64,000 bases of DNA from Sorangium sp051521495 (GCF_051521495.1 NZ_CP150355.1:1-64000), one strand, 5' to 3'. Numbered from the stretch's first letter, positions 8,479-17,405 are shown. Notes: generated by a model from the sequence alone, not told the origin. Program-made: numbers and translations.

Positions 8479-9741
8479 ATGAGCATCGCCACAAGCCCCG
8501 CCGGCGAACCCCCTCCGGCGAACGCCTCGACGCCCGCCAGCTCGCCGCTCCTCGCGGCGCAGAAGCACCTCCTCGGCAACTACCGCCAGCCGCCGTTCGT
8601 CCTCGACCGCGGCAGGGGTTGCGAGCTCTTCGACACGGAGGGGCGCCGGTACCTTGACATGTGCGCCGGGGTCGCCGTGGCTTCGCTCGGACACGCTCAC
8701 CCGCGGCTCGTGGCGACCATCTCCGAGCAGGCGGGTCGCCTGATGCACGTCTCCAACTATTTCTTCAACGCGGAGAACCTCCGCCTCGCCGAGGAGCTCT
8801 GCGCGAAGACCGGCTTCGACCGCGCCTTCTTCTGCAACTCGGGCGCGGAGGCGAACGAGGCGATGCTCAAGCTCGCGCGGCGCCACTTCTTCAACCGGGG
8901 CGAGGCGGGGCGCTACCGGATCATCGCGTTCGACAACGCGTTCCACGGCCGCACCCTCGGCGCCGTCGCCCTGACCGGGACGCCGAAGTACCGTGAGGGC
9001 TTCGGCCCCTCGCTCGAAGGCGTCACGCACGTGCCTTACGGGGACGTGGCGGCGGTGCGCGCCGCCATGGGCCCGGACGTCGCGGGGATCCTCGTGGAGC
9101 CGGTGCAAGGGGAGGGCGGCGTGCTGCCGGCCCCGGCCGGGTTCCTCGCCGAGCTGCGGCGCATCGCCGACGAGCACGGCGCGCTGCTGCTCATCGACGA
9201 GGTGCAGACCGGCATCGGACGCACGGGGCACTGGCTCGGCGCGATGTACGACGGCGTCCAGGGCGACGCGGCGGCGCTCGCGAAGGGGCTCGGCGGCGGG
9301 TTCCCGGTCGGCGCGCTGGTGCTGCGAGAGCGGCTCAACGGCGCGCTGCCGCCGGGCTCGCACGGCTCGACGTACGGCGGCAACGCGCTCGCCTCGGCCA
9401 CGGCGCGCACGGTGCTCGCGGTCATCGAGGAAGAGAAGCTGTGCGAGGCCGCGCTGAAGCGCGGCGAGCAGCTCGGCCGCGGCCTCGCCGCGATCGCCGC
9501 GCGGCTGCCGGGGGTGTGCGTCGGCGAGCGCGGGCGCGGGCTGCTCCGCGGGCTCATCCTCGCGCCGACCGTCGACCCGCGCGCCGCGCTCGGCCGAGTG
9601 CGCGATCGGGGCGTGCTGCTCACGATCGCGGGCAGCAGCGTGCTCCGGTTCACGCCGCCCCTCATCGTGAGCGAGGCGCAGATCGACGAGGCGCTGGCCG
9701 AGGTCGAGGCCGCGCTCGCCGAGACGCCGGCTGCAGGTTGA
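8479..9741 (+). CDS. argD: Acetylornithine/succinyldiaminopimelate aminotransferase family
   Basis: This is a PLP-dependent class III aminotransferase, most likely transferring an amino group to N-acetylglutamate semialdehyde in arginine synthesis (reverse direction of AcOAT). The 420 aa protein shows LDMCAGVAVASLGHAHP, the PLP-phosphate site FCNSGAEANEAMLKLARR, LLIDEVQTGIGRTG with the PLP-ring Asp, and the Schiff-base Lys in ALAKGLGGGFP. The ATG at 8479 is preferred; upstream in-frame sequence runs through the grpE promoter region and looks non-coding. The next gene starts 1 nt after its stop, so the two are probably translationally coupled. Substrate assignment within class III is by family resemblance. 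Confidence 0.9.
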   Translation: MSIATSPAGEPPPANASTPASSPLLAAQKHLLGNYRQPPFVLDRGRGCELFDTEGRRYLDMCAGVAVASLGHAHPRLVATISEQAGRLMHVSNYFFNAENLRLAEELCAKTGFDRAFFCNSGAEANEAMLKLARRHFFNRGEAGRYRIIAFDNAFHGRTLGAVALTGTPKYREGFGPSLEGVTHVPYGDVAAVRAAMGPDVAGILVEPVQGEGGVLPAPAGFLAELRRIADEHGALLLIDEVQTGIGRTGHWLGAMYDGVQGDAAALAKGLGGGFPVGALVLRERLNGALPPGSHGSTYGGNALASATARTVLAVIEEEKLCEAALKRGEQLGRGLAAIAARLPGVCVGERGRGLLRGLILAPTVDPRAALGRVRDRGVLLTIAGSSVLRFTPPLIVSEAQIDEALAEVEAALAETPAAG

Positions 9742-9742
9742 G

Positions 9743-12184
9743 GTGGTCGCCTCGCGCGCCGCCGGTCCCGCCGTCGCACCCGTCCCGTGCTCGGGCTGCA
9801 GCAAGCTGATCGATCCGCTCCGCGCAGGGCACGTGGCGATCTTCGATCAGCGCTTCCATTACTTCTGCGATGCCCGGTGCCGCCACGCCTTCCTCGGTGA
9901 GGCGCCGCCCGCGCCGAGCGACGTCCGGCCCGCAGGCTTCGCGGCCTCGGGCGCGCCCTTCGTCGGCGCTCCTTCCCGGGGGCTCCCGTCGGGCGCGGCG
10001 GCCGGCGCTGGCGGGCACCACGCCTCGGCCGCCCCGCGCGCCGAGCCCGCGCGGGCGAGCGCCGACGAGGGCGCCGCGCGCGTCGCCGATCTCGACGCGC
10101 CGATCGTCGACGCGTTCCCGCCCGTGTCGCTCGACGAGAAGCTCCCGGACCTGCCCGTCCTCGACGACGATCGCGCGCTGCTCGAGCCCATCGGGAACAC
10201 CATTCTGAGCGAGGAGCCGCAGCGCTACGATGCGGTCGAGGCGCGGGACATCGGCGCGCTGCTGCTCGTGCTCGCGATCATCGCGGGGACGCTCGCCGTC
10301 GCGCTCACCCTCGCCGGGGACGCGAAGCTCGTCATCGGCGCCCGCATCGTGCTCGCCACGGTGAGCGCCGGGATGCTCCTTGGCCGCGCCGCCACGACCG
10401 CGCGCGACGCCACCGATCCGCACCCGGCGCCGATGCTCGCGCCCGTCCTGGGCGGGCTCGTGGCCGCCGTCTGGGCCCTCTTCGGTCAGGACCGCGCCCT
10501 CGCCGCGGAGGCCGCGTCGCTCGCGGGCGTGATCGCCACCGCGAGCGCGATCAGCGCGTGGCTCATCGAGAGCGCCCGTCATCGCGTGTTCGCGGAGCGG
10601 GCCTGGATCGCGTCCGTGCTCTCGACGCCCGCGCGCCGGCCGCCGGGCGCGTGGGCGCAGGGCCCGGCGCCCGCCGACCGCGCCCCTCAGCGCGCCGGGG
10701 ACGGCGGATCCGCCGAGGGCGCCGGGGACGAGCTCTACGAGCTGCGACCGGGCGAGGGCGTCCAGGTCGACGCGGGGGAGATCGTCCCCGTCGACCTCGT
10801 CGTCACGGGCGGCGATGTCGAGGTGCTCCCCTGGATCGGCGCGACCACGCCGACGCGCCGCCGCGACGGCGACCCGGTCGTCGCCGGGGCCACCGTGGTC
10901 CGGGGTCGCCTCATCGGCGCGTGCACCTTCTCCGGCGGCGATCGCGCGGTTGCGCGCGTCCTGCTCGACGCCCGCCGGCGCGCGGACGCGCTCGCGCCCA
11001 TCGCGCAGGCCTCCCGCGCCCTCACCGAGCGCTGGGCGATCGGCGCCGCGGCGATCGGCGCGCTCTCCGCCTTCGTCGCCGGGCGGGCTCCCGTCGAGAT
11101 CGCGATGACCGCGGCCGCCGTGCTCGCCGCGCTGTCCACGGGGATCACGGCATCCATCGCGTCCGTGCACGTCGCGCGGGGGATCCTGCTCGGGCTGCGC
11201 CGGGGCATCGTCTACAAGAGCGCCGATGCCTGGGATCGCGCGGGCAGGACCTCGGTCGCGGTGTTCTGCGCCCGCGGCACGCTGCTGCTCGGCGAGCCCG
11301 AGCTCGCCGAGCTGGAGGCGACCGGGCAGAAGCTCAAGCCGAGCGACGTGCTCGCGCTCGCGGCCGGAGCGGAGCGCACCGAGGAGCACCCCGTCGCGAC
11401 GGCGATCGTGCGCGCCGCGCGCGCCCGCGGCTTGCGGCCCGACGGCGTGCGCAACCCCAACTTCCACCCCGGACTCGGCGTGACGGCCGTCACCTCGTCC
11501 GGCGAGGAGCTCTGCGTCGGCAACCGCGCGCTCATGCTCGAGCAGCGGATCTCGATCGCCGCGGCCGAGAGCCGCGTCGCCGAGCTCGAGGCGCTGGGGC
11601 GCACGGTGGTCCTCGTCGCGGTCGGCGCTCGCCTCGTCGGGATCATCGGCCTGCAGGACGGGCTGCGCCCCGGGGCGCGTGCCGCCATCCAGCACCTGCT
11701 CGACGCGCAGATCGAGCCCGTGCTGATGTCGGGCGACGCGCGCGAGACGTGCGAGGCGATCGGCCGATCGCTCGACATCGACCACATCCGCCCCGAGATC
11801 CTCCCCGCGGATCGCGGCGCGGAGGTGCGTCGCCTGATCGACGCGGGCACGAGCGTCGCCGTCCTCGGTCACGCGGGCGTCGACGACGCCGCGCTCGGCG
11901 CCGCGGACGTCTCCGTGGCGCTGGGCGCCGCCGGCTCGGCGCCTGCCGATTTCTCCACGGTCCTCGCGTCGGACGACGTCCGCGACGCGGCGCTCTCCCT
12001 CGCGCTCGCGCACCGCACGCGCCTCGAGGCGCGCGTCGGGCTCGCGCTCAGCGTCGCCCCGGCGCTCGTCGGCGCCGCGGTGATCTCCGCGTTCGTGCTC
12101 CCGCCGGCCTACGCGCCGATCGCCTCGCTGCTCGGCGGCGTCATGGCCGTCGTCCACGCCCGCGCGCTCGACGCGAAGAGCTGA
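9743..12184 (+). CDS. Degenerate P1B-type ATPase (pseudo-ATPase) with Cys motif
   Basis: The 813 aa protein has the architecture of a heavy-metal P-type ATPase, but its catalytic residues are altered. An N-terminal TRASH/YHS-like motif (C16-x2-C19, C42-x3-C46) precedes a long linker and several membrane helices. The TGES-x-P actuator motif reads IGATTP (366-370, Glu to Ala). The membrane CPC motif is absent. The phosphorylation motif DKTGT reads CARGT (Asp to Cys509). GDGxND reads GHAGVD (709-714). The nucleotide-domain EHP motif and the SGDA hinge remain. It uses a GTG start 1 nt after argD. Ion pumping by phosphoenzyme formation appears impossible. A sensing, binding or partner-protein role is inference. 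Confidence 0.85.
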   Translation: MVASRAAGPAVAPVPCSGCSKLIDPLRAGHVAIFDQRFHYFCDARCRHAFLGEAPPAPSDVRPAGFAASGAPFVGAPSRGLPSGAAAGAGGHHASAAPRAEPARASADEGAARVADLDAPIVDAFPPVSLDEKLPDLPVLDDDRALLEPIGNTILSEEPQRYDAVEARDIGALLLVLAIIAGTLAVALTLAGDAKLVIGARIVLATVSAGMLLGRAATTARDATDPHPAPMLAPVLGGLVAAVWALFGQDRALAAEAASLAGVIATASAISAWLIESARHRVFAERAWIASVLSTPARRPPGAWAQGPAPADRAPQRAGDGGSAEGAGDELYELRPGEGVQVDAGEIVPVDLVVTGGDVEVLPWIGATTPTRRRDGDPVVAGATVVRGRLIGACTFSGGDRAVARVLLDARRRADALAPIAQASRALTERWAIGAAAIGALSAFVAGRAPVEIAMTAAAVLAALSTGITASIASVHVARGILLGLRRGIVYKSADAWDRAGRTSVAVFCARGTLLLGEPELAELEATGQKLKPSDVLALAAGAERTEEHPVATAIVRAARARGLRPDGVRNPNFHPGLGVTAVTSSGEELCVGNRALMLEQRISIAAAESRVAELEALGRTVVLVAVGARLVGIIGLQDGLRPGARAAIQHLLDAQIEPVLMSGDARETCEAIGRSLDIDHIRPEILPADRGAEVRRLIDAGTSVAVLGHAGVDDAALGAADVSVALGAAGSAPADFSTVLASDDVRDAALSLALAHRTRLEARVGLALSVAPALVGAAVISAFVLPPAYAPIASLLGGVMAVVHARALDAKS

Positions 12185-12227
12185 GCGCCGGGCGCTGGCG
12201 CCGGGCCCCTCGCTGCGCCTCGGCGGG

Positions 12228-12743
12228 CTACGAGACGCCGGGGGGCGTGGTGTCCTTGGCGTCGCGGCAGTCCGCGCAGACGCCGTACATCTCGTGCTTG
12301 TGCCAGTTCACCTCGAAGCCGTACTTCGCAGCGATCTCCTCCTGGAGCGACTCGATCCGCGGCTCTTCGAACTCGATGATCTTCCCGCAGTTGACGCAGA
12401 TCAGGTGGTCGTGGTGCGCGCTGGCGTCGTCGGCGAGCTCGTAGCGGCTAAGGCCGTCCCCGAACCGGCGCTCGGACGCCACGCCGCACTCCGCGAGCAG
12501 CTTGAGCGTGCGGTACACCGTCGCGTACCCGATGCCTCGGTCGTGCGCGCGGACCTCTGCGAGCAGGTCCTCGATCGTCATGTGAGGGGCGCCGGAGAAG
12601 AACGTGTCGACGATCAGCCGGCGCTGCGCTGTCGATCGCAGCCCCTTTTTGGCCATGTACGCCTGGAGCCGAGCGCGTAGTCGGTCGAGGGCAACTTTGT
12701 CGACGTGGCTCTCGCTGCCCCCCTCTCTCACGATGACGCCCAT
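12228..12743 (-). CDS. fur: Fur-family metalloregulator
   Basis: This 171 aa protein matches the ferric-uptake-regulator family, metal-dependent DNA-binding repressors of iron, zinc or peroxide genes. The winged helix spans about 25-100, with the recognition helix around ATVYRTLKLLAECGV. The dimerisation domain shows the metal ligands SAHHDHLIC, the structural pair CVNCGK and a second CADC near the end. The ATG at 12743 is chosen because it gives a normal Fur N-terminus; a longer upstream extension would be atypical. It is convergent with the pseudo-ATPase gene, 43 bp apart. Which metal it senses (Fur, Zur or PerR type) cannot be decided here. Confidence 0.9.
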   Translation of the reverse strand: MGVIVREGGSESHVDKVALDRLRARLQAYMAKKGLRSTAQRRLIVDTFFSGAPHMTIEDLLAEVRAHDRGIGYATVYRTLKLLAECGVASERRFGDGLSRYELADDASAHHDHLICVNCGKIIEFEEPRIESLQEEIAAKYGFEVNWHKHEMYGVCADCRDAKDTTPPGVS

Positions 12744-12841
12744 GGCGAGTTTATCCCGTTCGCAGCGAACCGCGTCAAGGCCGGCGGCCACGCCTGCTCG
12801 GCGTGCCCTCGCCGATGTCATCCATGACCTGCTCGTCGGCG

Positions 12842-13915
12842 CTACTCGCCGACCTGCGCCATGTAGCTGACCTGAGCGGCCGAGCCCCCGAGGGGGCTGA
12901 GCAGCGTGATGGGAGGCGCGACCAGGCCGGCCGCCGCTGTGTTGTCGATGACGACGTAGTAGAGGCCCGGGCGCAACGCGTAGCGGCGCGTCTCGACGAC
13001 GCCGGGCTGGAGTGGGCCGCCCGCCTGCACCGGGCCTGGCGGGGGACCCAGCGGCTTGCCGGTTTGATAGGCCTCGCGCCACGCGTCGCCGGTGGGCTTG
13101 TCGACGATCATGATGTCCACCGGCGCGCCCTGCGCGCTGACCTTGAGGTAGAGCGCCTGGTCCGCGTCGGCGATCTCGAACGGCCCGAGGTAGTCGCGCT
13201 GGTGCGCTTGCACCTCGATGGTCTCGTTCGCGAACGTGTACCGCTCCTCGTCCTCCACCTCGAACGGGTGGTGCGGTCGCTGGGGCGGCATGAGGATCCC
13301 CAGCGTGAAGTCCTTCCCGGTCTCCTCGTTGTAGACGACCGTGAACCCACGCGTCATTTCGCCCGCGACGATCTGGTTTCCGAGCAGGTTGGCGAGCCCT
13401 CCGAACGGCGGGACGTTCGCCATCACGTCGATGACGGGGTTCTCGACGTAGCCCAGCTGGAAGCTCGGGCCTTGCACGATCCGGTTCAGCCGTCCCCACA
13501 CGTAGACGTCGTCGTCCGCGAGCTGGAAGTCGGGTCGGTACTCGACGGATGTCGTGAGCGAGAAGCCCACCCGCTTGGCCGGCTGCATGTAGCCGTACCC
13601 CGTGCCGGCGATGTGGACGGTGATCGTCTGGGCCGCGTCGTTGACGTCGTACGAGCACTGCATCGGGAAGAAGCGCCCGATGGACGCCGATCTGTCCTGC
13701 AGCCGCAGCGAGACCCCGCTCTTCAGCATCTCGGGGCAGATCTTGCTGGCGCCGAAATTCGAGAACAGGAACCAGCGGAGGCCAGGGCTCGCGTTGACGG
13801 GGCCGCTGATGCAGGGGCAGCCGACGAACGTGAACGATAGCGCGACGGCGGCGAGCGCAAGCGCGGCGGGCGCGCGGGAGAGCGGGGATCTTCGTGCGGG
13901 CACGCGGGCTAACAT
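12842..13915 (-). CDS. Predicted lipoprotein of unknown function
   Basis: This is a 357 aa protein. A basic N-terminus and a hydrophobic stretch end in a plausible lipobox, FVGC near residue 33, so it is likely exported and lipid-anchored. The mature part is rich in beta-type segments (for example QTITVHIAGTGYGYM) and ends with a jelly-roll-like stretch, RYALRPGLYYVVIDN, as found in carbohydrate-binding or C-terminal sorting modules. I do not recognise the family and see no catalytic motif. It is transcribed towards fur with a 98-bp gap. It may be restricted to myxobacteria. Confidence 0.75.
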   Translation of the reverse strand: MLARVPARRSPLSRAPAALALAAVALSFTFVGCPCISGPVNASPGLRWFLFSNFGASKICPEMLKSGVSLRLQDRSASIGRFFPMQCSYDVNDAAQTITVHIAGTGYGYMQPAKRVGFSLTTSVEYRPDFQLADDDVYVWGRLNRIVQGPSFQLGYVENPVIDVMANVPPFGGLANLLGNQIVAGEMTRGFTVVYNEETGKDFTLGILMPPQRPHHPFEVEDEERYTFANETIEVQAHQRDYLGPFEIADADQALYLKVSAQGAPVDIMIVDKPTGDAWREAYQTGKPLGPPPGPVQAGGPLQPGVVETRRYALRPGLYYVVIDNTAAAGLVAPPITLLSPLGGSAAQVSYMAQVGE

Positions 13916-13985
13916 AGCGGGTCGACCTCGCGGAGCGAGAGCGGGTTTGCGCGCGGAAGGCCGGAGGAGGACGGCCCCTCCCGGG

Positions 13986-14789
13986 TCAGCGCACGAGATG
14001 CCATTGGACGCCGGGGGTCACCTCGAGATGCAGGTGATTTTTGTGCGCCCGGTCGTAGTTGGGCGTGAGGATCGACGTGAAGATGTGCTGGTCCGCGGCC
14101 TCGCACACGATGGATCGCAGCTCTCGCGCCGCCGCGTCCGCCGGAGGCCCGCCGCCGGCCGCCTTGGCGGCCCGGTGGAGCCTCCCGGCCGCGCCGGCGC
14201 TCTCGCCGCACACCGGCGCGTCGCGCCTGCCGACGAAGTCGCGCTCCACGTCGAGCCACTCCTCCGCGAACCCGCCGCCGACGCGCTCTTTGAGGAACCT
14301 GTAGGCGTCGATGGCGAGCCCGCCGGGGTGCCTCGTGGCGAGCCTGCCCTCGGGCCACATCTTGGACGGAGGCCGCCAGGCCGAGAACATCAGCACCTCG
14401 TCGATGTCGTGCGCGCGCAGGATCCGGCTGAAGTCCGAGAGCGCGAGCGCGAGGCGGCAGTCGAAGACGTCGTTCGGGTTGTCCGCGCGCCGGTGGGCAG
14501 GCTGCGCCGTCCGGTAGAGGACGCCGCCGACCCCCTGCATCAGCCGCACCGGAGCGAGCACGCCCGGCGCGCGCCGCGCCGGCTCGAACGCGATCTTCCG
14601 CTGCGTGAGCGCCGCCCGGCACTGCTCTGCGCTCATCGCCGCGTAGCGCGCCGACGGGTACTTCGCCCAGTCCTGGTGGTACCTGACCTTCGGCTTGCCC
14701 TGCGCGCTCGGCGCGATGGCGAGGGGGCCGAGCGCGAGGGCGAGCGCGCAGGCAGCGGCGGCATGGCGTGCATGGCGTGCGGGCGGCAT
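13986..14789 (-). CDS. Extensin-like/D-Ala-D-Ala carboxypeptidase-fold exported protein
   Basis: The 267 aa protein starts at an ATG followed by a clear signal peptide ending near AIAPSAQG. The C-terminal half resembles the extensin-like C-terminal domain, related to the LAS/M15 zinc peptidases. RHPGGLAIDAYRF supplies the His and Asp ligands, and NHLHLEVTPGVQWHLVR supplies the last His. Family members are thought to act on peptidoglycan in the periplasm. Cys residues in DCRLAL, PVCGE and SIVCEAA could form disulfides. It lies 70 bp downstream of the lipoprotein gene's start, on the same strand. Peptidase activity is inferred from the ligand pattern. Confidence 0.75.
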   Translation of the reverse strand: MPPARHARHAAAACALALALGPLAIAPSAQGKPKVRYHQDWAKYPSARYAAMSAEQCRAALTQRKIAFEPARRAPGVLAPVRLMQGVGGVLYRTAQPAHRRADNPNDVFDCRLALALSDFSRILRAHDIDEVLMFSAWRPPSKMWPEGRLATRHPGGLAIDAYRFLKERVGGGFAEEWLDVERDFVGRRDAPVCGESAGAAGRLHRAAKAAGGGPPADAAARELRSIVCEAADQHIFTSILTPNYDRAHKNHLHLEVTPGVQWHLVR

Positions 14790-14943
14790 CGTTGCGGGAC
14801 AGACCTCGTGCGAAGCAAGGCAAGCCGAACCTCTCGGGTGCCCGGGTGCTCGGGTGACGAGTGCCCGACCGGGCTGCCACCCGGTGGAGCGGGGGCTCTC
14901 GTGCGTTGCGGCGTGTTGCGGCTGCCCAATCCTACCGCGACAT

Positions 14944-14972
14944 TTGACCGGGCCGCGCGATCGCCTCAAAAT
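14944..14972 (+). promoter_or_regulatory. Sigma-70-type promoter upstream of hrcA
   Basis: TTGACC (14944-14949) is followed after 17 nt by CAAAAT (14967-14972), matching consensus at 5 and 4 of 6 bases. It would give hrcA a leader of about 140 nt. The whole 329-bp gap 14790-15118 holds no gene. I found no CIRCE (TTAGCACTC-N9-GAGTGCTAA) in it, so self-repression by HrcA is not supported by a canonical operator. Confidence 0.5.
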
Positions 14973-15118
14973 GGGTCGCATGCGCATTCGTGGGTCGAGC
15001 GCCCGCACGCGCAGCTTGACGTTCGGGAGCGAAGGTCCGGCCCGCATGGCTTCCCGGTCCGGGCGATCCCTGGTCCAGGTAGCCACGTCGGCGCGCTTGC
15101 GCGCTGCATGCAGCTGAC

Positions 15119-16162
15119 ATGAGTGATCTTTCCAATCGAGCTCGAAAGATCCTTTTCGCCGCGGTCACCGAGTTCATCGCAACAGGCGACCCCGTTGGCA
15201 GCAGGACGCTCGCGCGGAAGTACGGGCTGGATCTCTCGGCCGCCTCCATCCGCAACGTGCTCGCCGACCTCGAGGAGGCCGGGTACCTCCACCAGCCGCA
15301 CACCTCTGCCGGGCGCATCCCGACCGACCGCGCGCTCCGGTTGTTCATCGACGCGCTCGTCGAGCTACGGTCGCTCTCCCCCGAGCAGCAGGCCGAGCTC
15401 AGCGCCAGGTTCACCGAGATCTACACCGGGGCGAGCGACCCGCTCCGCGAGACGGGACGCTACCTCTCGGAGCTGTCCGGCGCCGCGGCGGTCGTCGCGG
15501 CGCCGCGGGCGGAGCTCCGCGCGCTCGCGCAGCTGCGCTTCATCCCGACCAAACCCGGGCAGCTGCTCGCGGTGCTCGTCTTCTCCGACGGCTCGGTCGC
15601 GAACCGCTTCATCTCGGTCGACGAGGCGATCAACGAGGGCGAGCTCACCCGGATCCACAACCTGCTCGCCGACGTCATCGAGGGGCGCACGCTGGGCGAG
15701 ATCCGGGATCTCTTCGCCCGCCGCCTCGCGGACGAGCGCCTCCAGATCGACGCGCTCAGGCGCCGCGCCTTCGAGCTCGGCAGCAAGGCGACGGCCGACA
15801 TGACCCGACGGAGCGAGGTCGTCATCGAGGGGCAGAACCGCCTGATCGACCTGCCTGAGTACGCCGATGTCGACCGGCTCAAGAAGCTGATGAAGGCGCT
15901 CGAGGAGCGCGAGGAGCTCGTCGATCTGCTCGACCGGACCCTCGCCGCCGGCGCGGGCGAGGTCACCGTGTTCGTCGGCAGCGAGGCGGGCGATCTGGGC
16001 GGAGGTCAGCTCAGCCTCGTCGCTGCGCCGTACATGGAGAACGGGCGCGTCGCCGGGACCGTGGGCGTGCTCGGCCCGACGCGGATGGACTACGCGAAGG
16101 TCATGCCGCTCGTCGACGCCACCGCCGCGGCGATGACCGAGGCCCGCGGCAAGGTCAAGTAG
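15119..16162 (+). CDS. hrcA: Heat-inducible transcription repressor HrcA
   Basis: This 347 aa protein matches HrcA, the winged-helix repressor that binds CIRCE elements of chaperone genes and whose folding depends on GroEL. The N-terminal DNA-binding region includes FIATGDPVGSRTLARKYG and ASIRNVLADLEEAGYL with HTSAGRIPTD. The middle has the GAF-like domain (LRFIPTKPGQLLAVLVFSDG) and the C-terminus the conserved region ending GVLGPTRMDYAKVMPLVD. It lies well away from grpE-dnaK, which are 7 kb upstream on the opposite strand. Its 3' end overlaps the convergent RluA-type gene by 8 bp. Confidence 0.96.
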   Translation: MSDLSNRARKILFAAVTEFIATGDPVGSRTLARKYGLDLSAASIRNVLADLEEAGYLHQPHTSAGRIPTDRALRLFIDALVELRSLSPEQQAELSARFTEIYTGASDPLRETGRYLSELSGAAAVVAAPRAELRALAQLRFIPTKPGQLLAVLVFSDGSVANRFISVDEAINEGELTRIHNLLADVIEGRTLGEIRDLFARRLADERLQIDALRRRAFELGSKATADMTRRSEVVIEGQNRLIDLPEYADVDRLKKLMKALEEREELVDLLDRTLAAGAGEVTVFVGSEAGDLGGGQLSLVAAPYMENGRVAGTVGVLGPTRMDYAKVMPLVDATAAAMTEARGKVK

Positions 16163-17219
16163 CGCCCTTCCGCCGGGCCTCGCGGAGCCGCTCGAGCACG
16201 TCGTCGAAGTCCGGGGGCGGTGGCGCCTGGAAGCGCATCGGCCGATCGTCGGCCGGGTGGTTGAAGCCGAGCTCCGCCGCGTGGAGCATCAGCCGCGCGG
16301 CCGGGATCCTCGCCCCGCGGTAGTCCCGCACGTAGACCGTCTCGCCGACGAGCGGGTGCCCGGCCTCCGCGAGGTGGATGCGGATCTGGTGTGTGCGCCC
16401 CGTCTCGAGCCGGCACGCGACCAGCGTCACGCCCGCGGCATCGGCCCCGCTCTGGGGTCCTCGGAGCACCTCGATCGGCTCCACGTGCGTCACCGCGAGC
16501 TGCCCCTCGCGCCGCCCCTCCCTCGCCGAGCCGCGCAGCCCGTCGCCGCGATCCTCGACGAGGTAGCTGCGGTAGGTGCCGCGCGGAACGGCGCCGTGCG
16601 CGAGCGCGAGGTACTGCCGGTGCATCGCGCGGACGCGGAGCTGCTGCGCGAGGTGCTTCTTCGCGGCGAGCGTCCGCGCGAAGACGAGCAGCCCGCTCGT
16701 CCCCTTGTCGAGGCGCTGCACCACGCCGAGCGGCGCGCGCCCGCGCAGGCGATCGCGCCTGGCCAGCACCTCCCGCACCAGCGCGTCGAGGGTCGCGGCC
16801 TGCTCCGCAGGATCCTCGTCGCCGTACGGGATGGTGCTCACCCCGGCGGGTTTGTTCACCACGACGACGCTCGCGTCCGCGTAGACCACGAGCTCACCCT
16901 CGATCTTGCGTCGCCGCACGGTCTCGGGCTTCGGCGCGTGCAGCCGGACCTCGATCAGCTCCCCGCTGAGCACCCGCCGCCGGGCGCTCGTCGCCACCGC
17001 GCTGCCGACCAGCACCTTGCCGGTCTCGATCAGCCGGCGGGCGTCGGACCACGAGACCGAGGCCAGCGCACGGACGGCCCCATCCAGCGGGCGCCGATCC
17101 AGCTCGGCCGGCACGGTCCAGCGGCCATCCCGCGGCGATTGTACCTGGGCGGTCGGAGGGATGTCGGTCGGTTCAGCGGCTTCCTGGGGCGGCGGCGTGG
17201 CGGGTCGGGGCGGGCGCAT
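16155..17219 (-). CDS. RluA-family pseudouridine synthase
   Basis: This 354 aa enzyme converts uridine to pseudouridine in rRNA or tRNA. An S4-type RNA-binding region (about 45-105, with WSDARRLIETGKVLVG) precedes the catalytic domain. That domain has VVNKPAGVSTIP, the active-site Asp in QRLDKGTSGLLVF, and the signature CRLETGRTHQIRIHLAEAGHPLVGE. The layout matches RluC/RluD-type synthases, but the exact target site cannot be told. The N-terminus is Pro-rich and poorly conserved, so the start is less sure. It overlaps the end of hrcA by 8 bp, tail to tail. Confidence 0.93.
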   Translation of the reverse strand: MRPPRPATPPPQEAAEPTDIPPTAQVQSPRDGRWTVPAELDRRPLDGAVRALASVSWSDARRLIETGKVLVGSAVATSARRRVLSGELIEVRLHAPKPETVRRRKIEGELVVYADASVVVVNKPAGVSTIPYGDEDPAEQAATLDALVREVLARRDRLRGRAPLGVVQRLDKGTSGLLVFARTLAAKKHLAQQLRVRAMHRQYLALAHGAVPRGTYRSYLVEDRGDGLRGSAREGRREGQLAVTHVEPIEVLRGPQSGADAAGVTLVACRLETGRTHQIRIHLAEAGHPLVGETVYVRDYRGARIPAARLMLHAAELGFNHPADDRPMRFQAPPPPDFDDVLERLREARRKGAT

Positions 17220-17328
17220 GAGAGCTCACGGGGCGCCTCGGCTCCGCCCACGAGCGTGGGACCGGGCTCTACCGGCGCGGAAAAACGCACCTCCGCGGGG
17301 CCCGCGGGGGCGAAATACACCGCGAATG

Positions 17329-17358
17329 TTGACACATCGCGCGACCGGAGCCGAAGAT
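17329..17358 (+). promoter_or_regulatory. Candidate promoter of the response-regulator gene
   Basis: A perfect TTGACA (17329-17334) is followed after 18 nt by GAAGAT (17353-17358), a weak -10 match. The predicted transcript would start about 40 nt before the GTG at 17406 and would include the RBS AGGAG (17393-17397). Confidence 0.45.
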
Positions 17359-17405
17359 ATCCAGAGCCGTCATCGCTTTCTCGCCATCTGAGAGGAGACC
17401 CGTTC

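Noticed and set aside
9662..12157. Minus-strand open frame of 831 codons opposite the pseudo-ATPase
   Set aside because: Composition is Arg/Glu/Asp/Gly repeats and no motif appears. The plus-strand frame carries the complete P-type ATPase architecture.
12228..13658. Single 476-codon reading joining fur to an upstream extension
   Set aside because: The extra N-terminus is the out-of-frame antisense of the lipoprotein gene and is Arg/Gly-rich. The Fur N-terminus fits the ATG at 12743.
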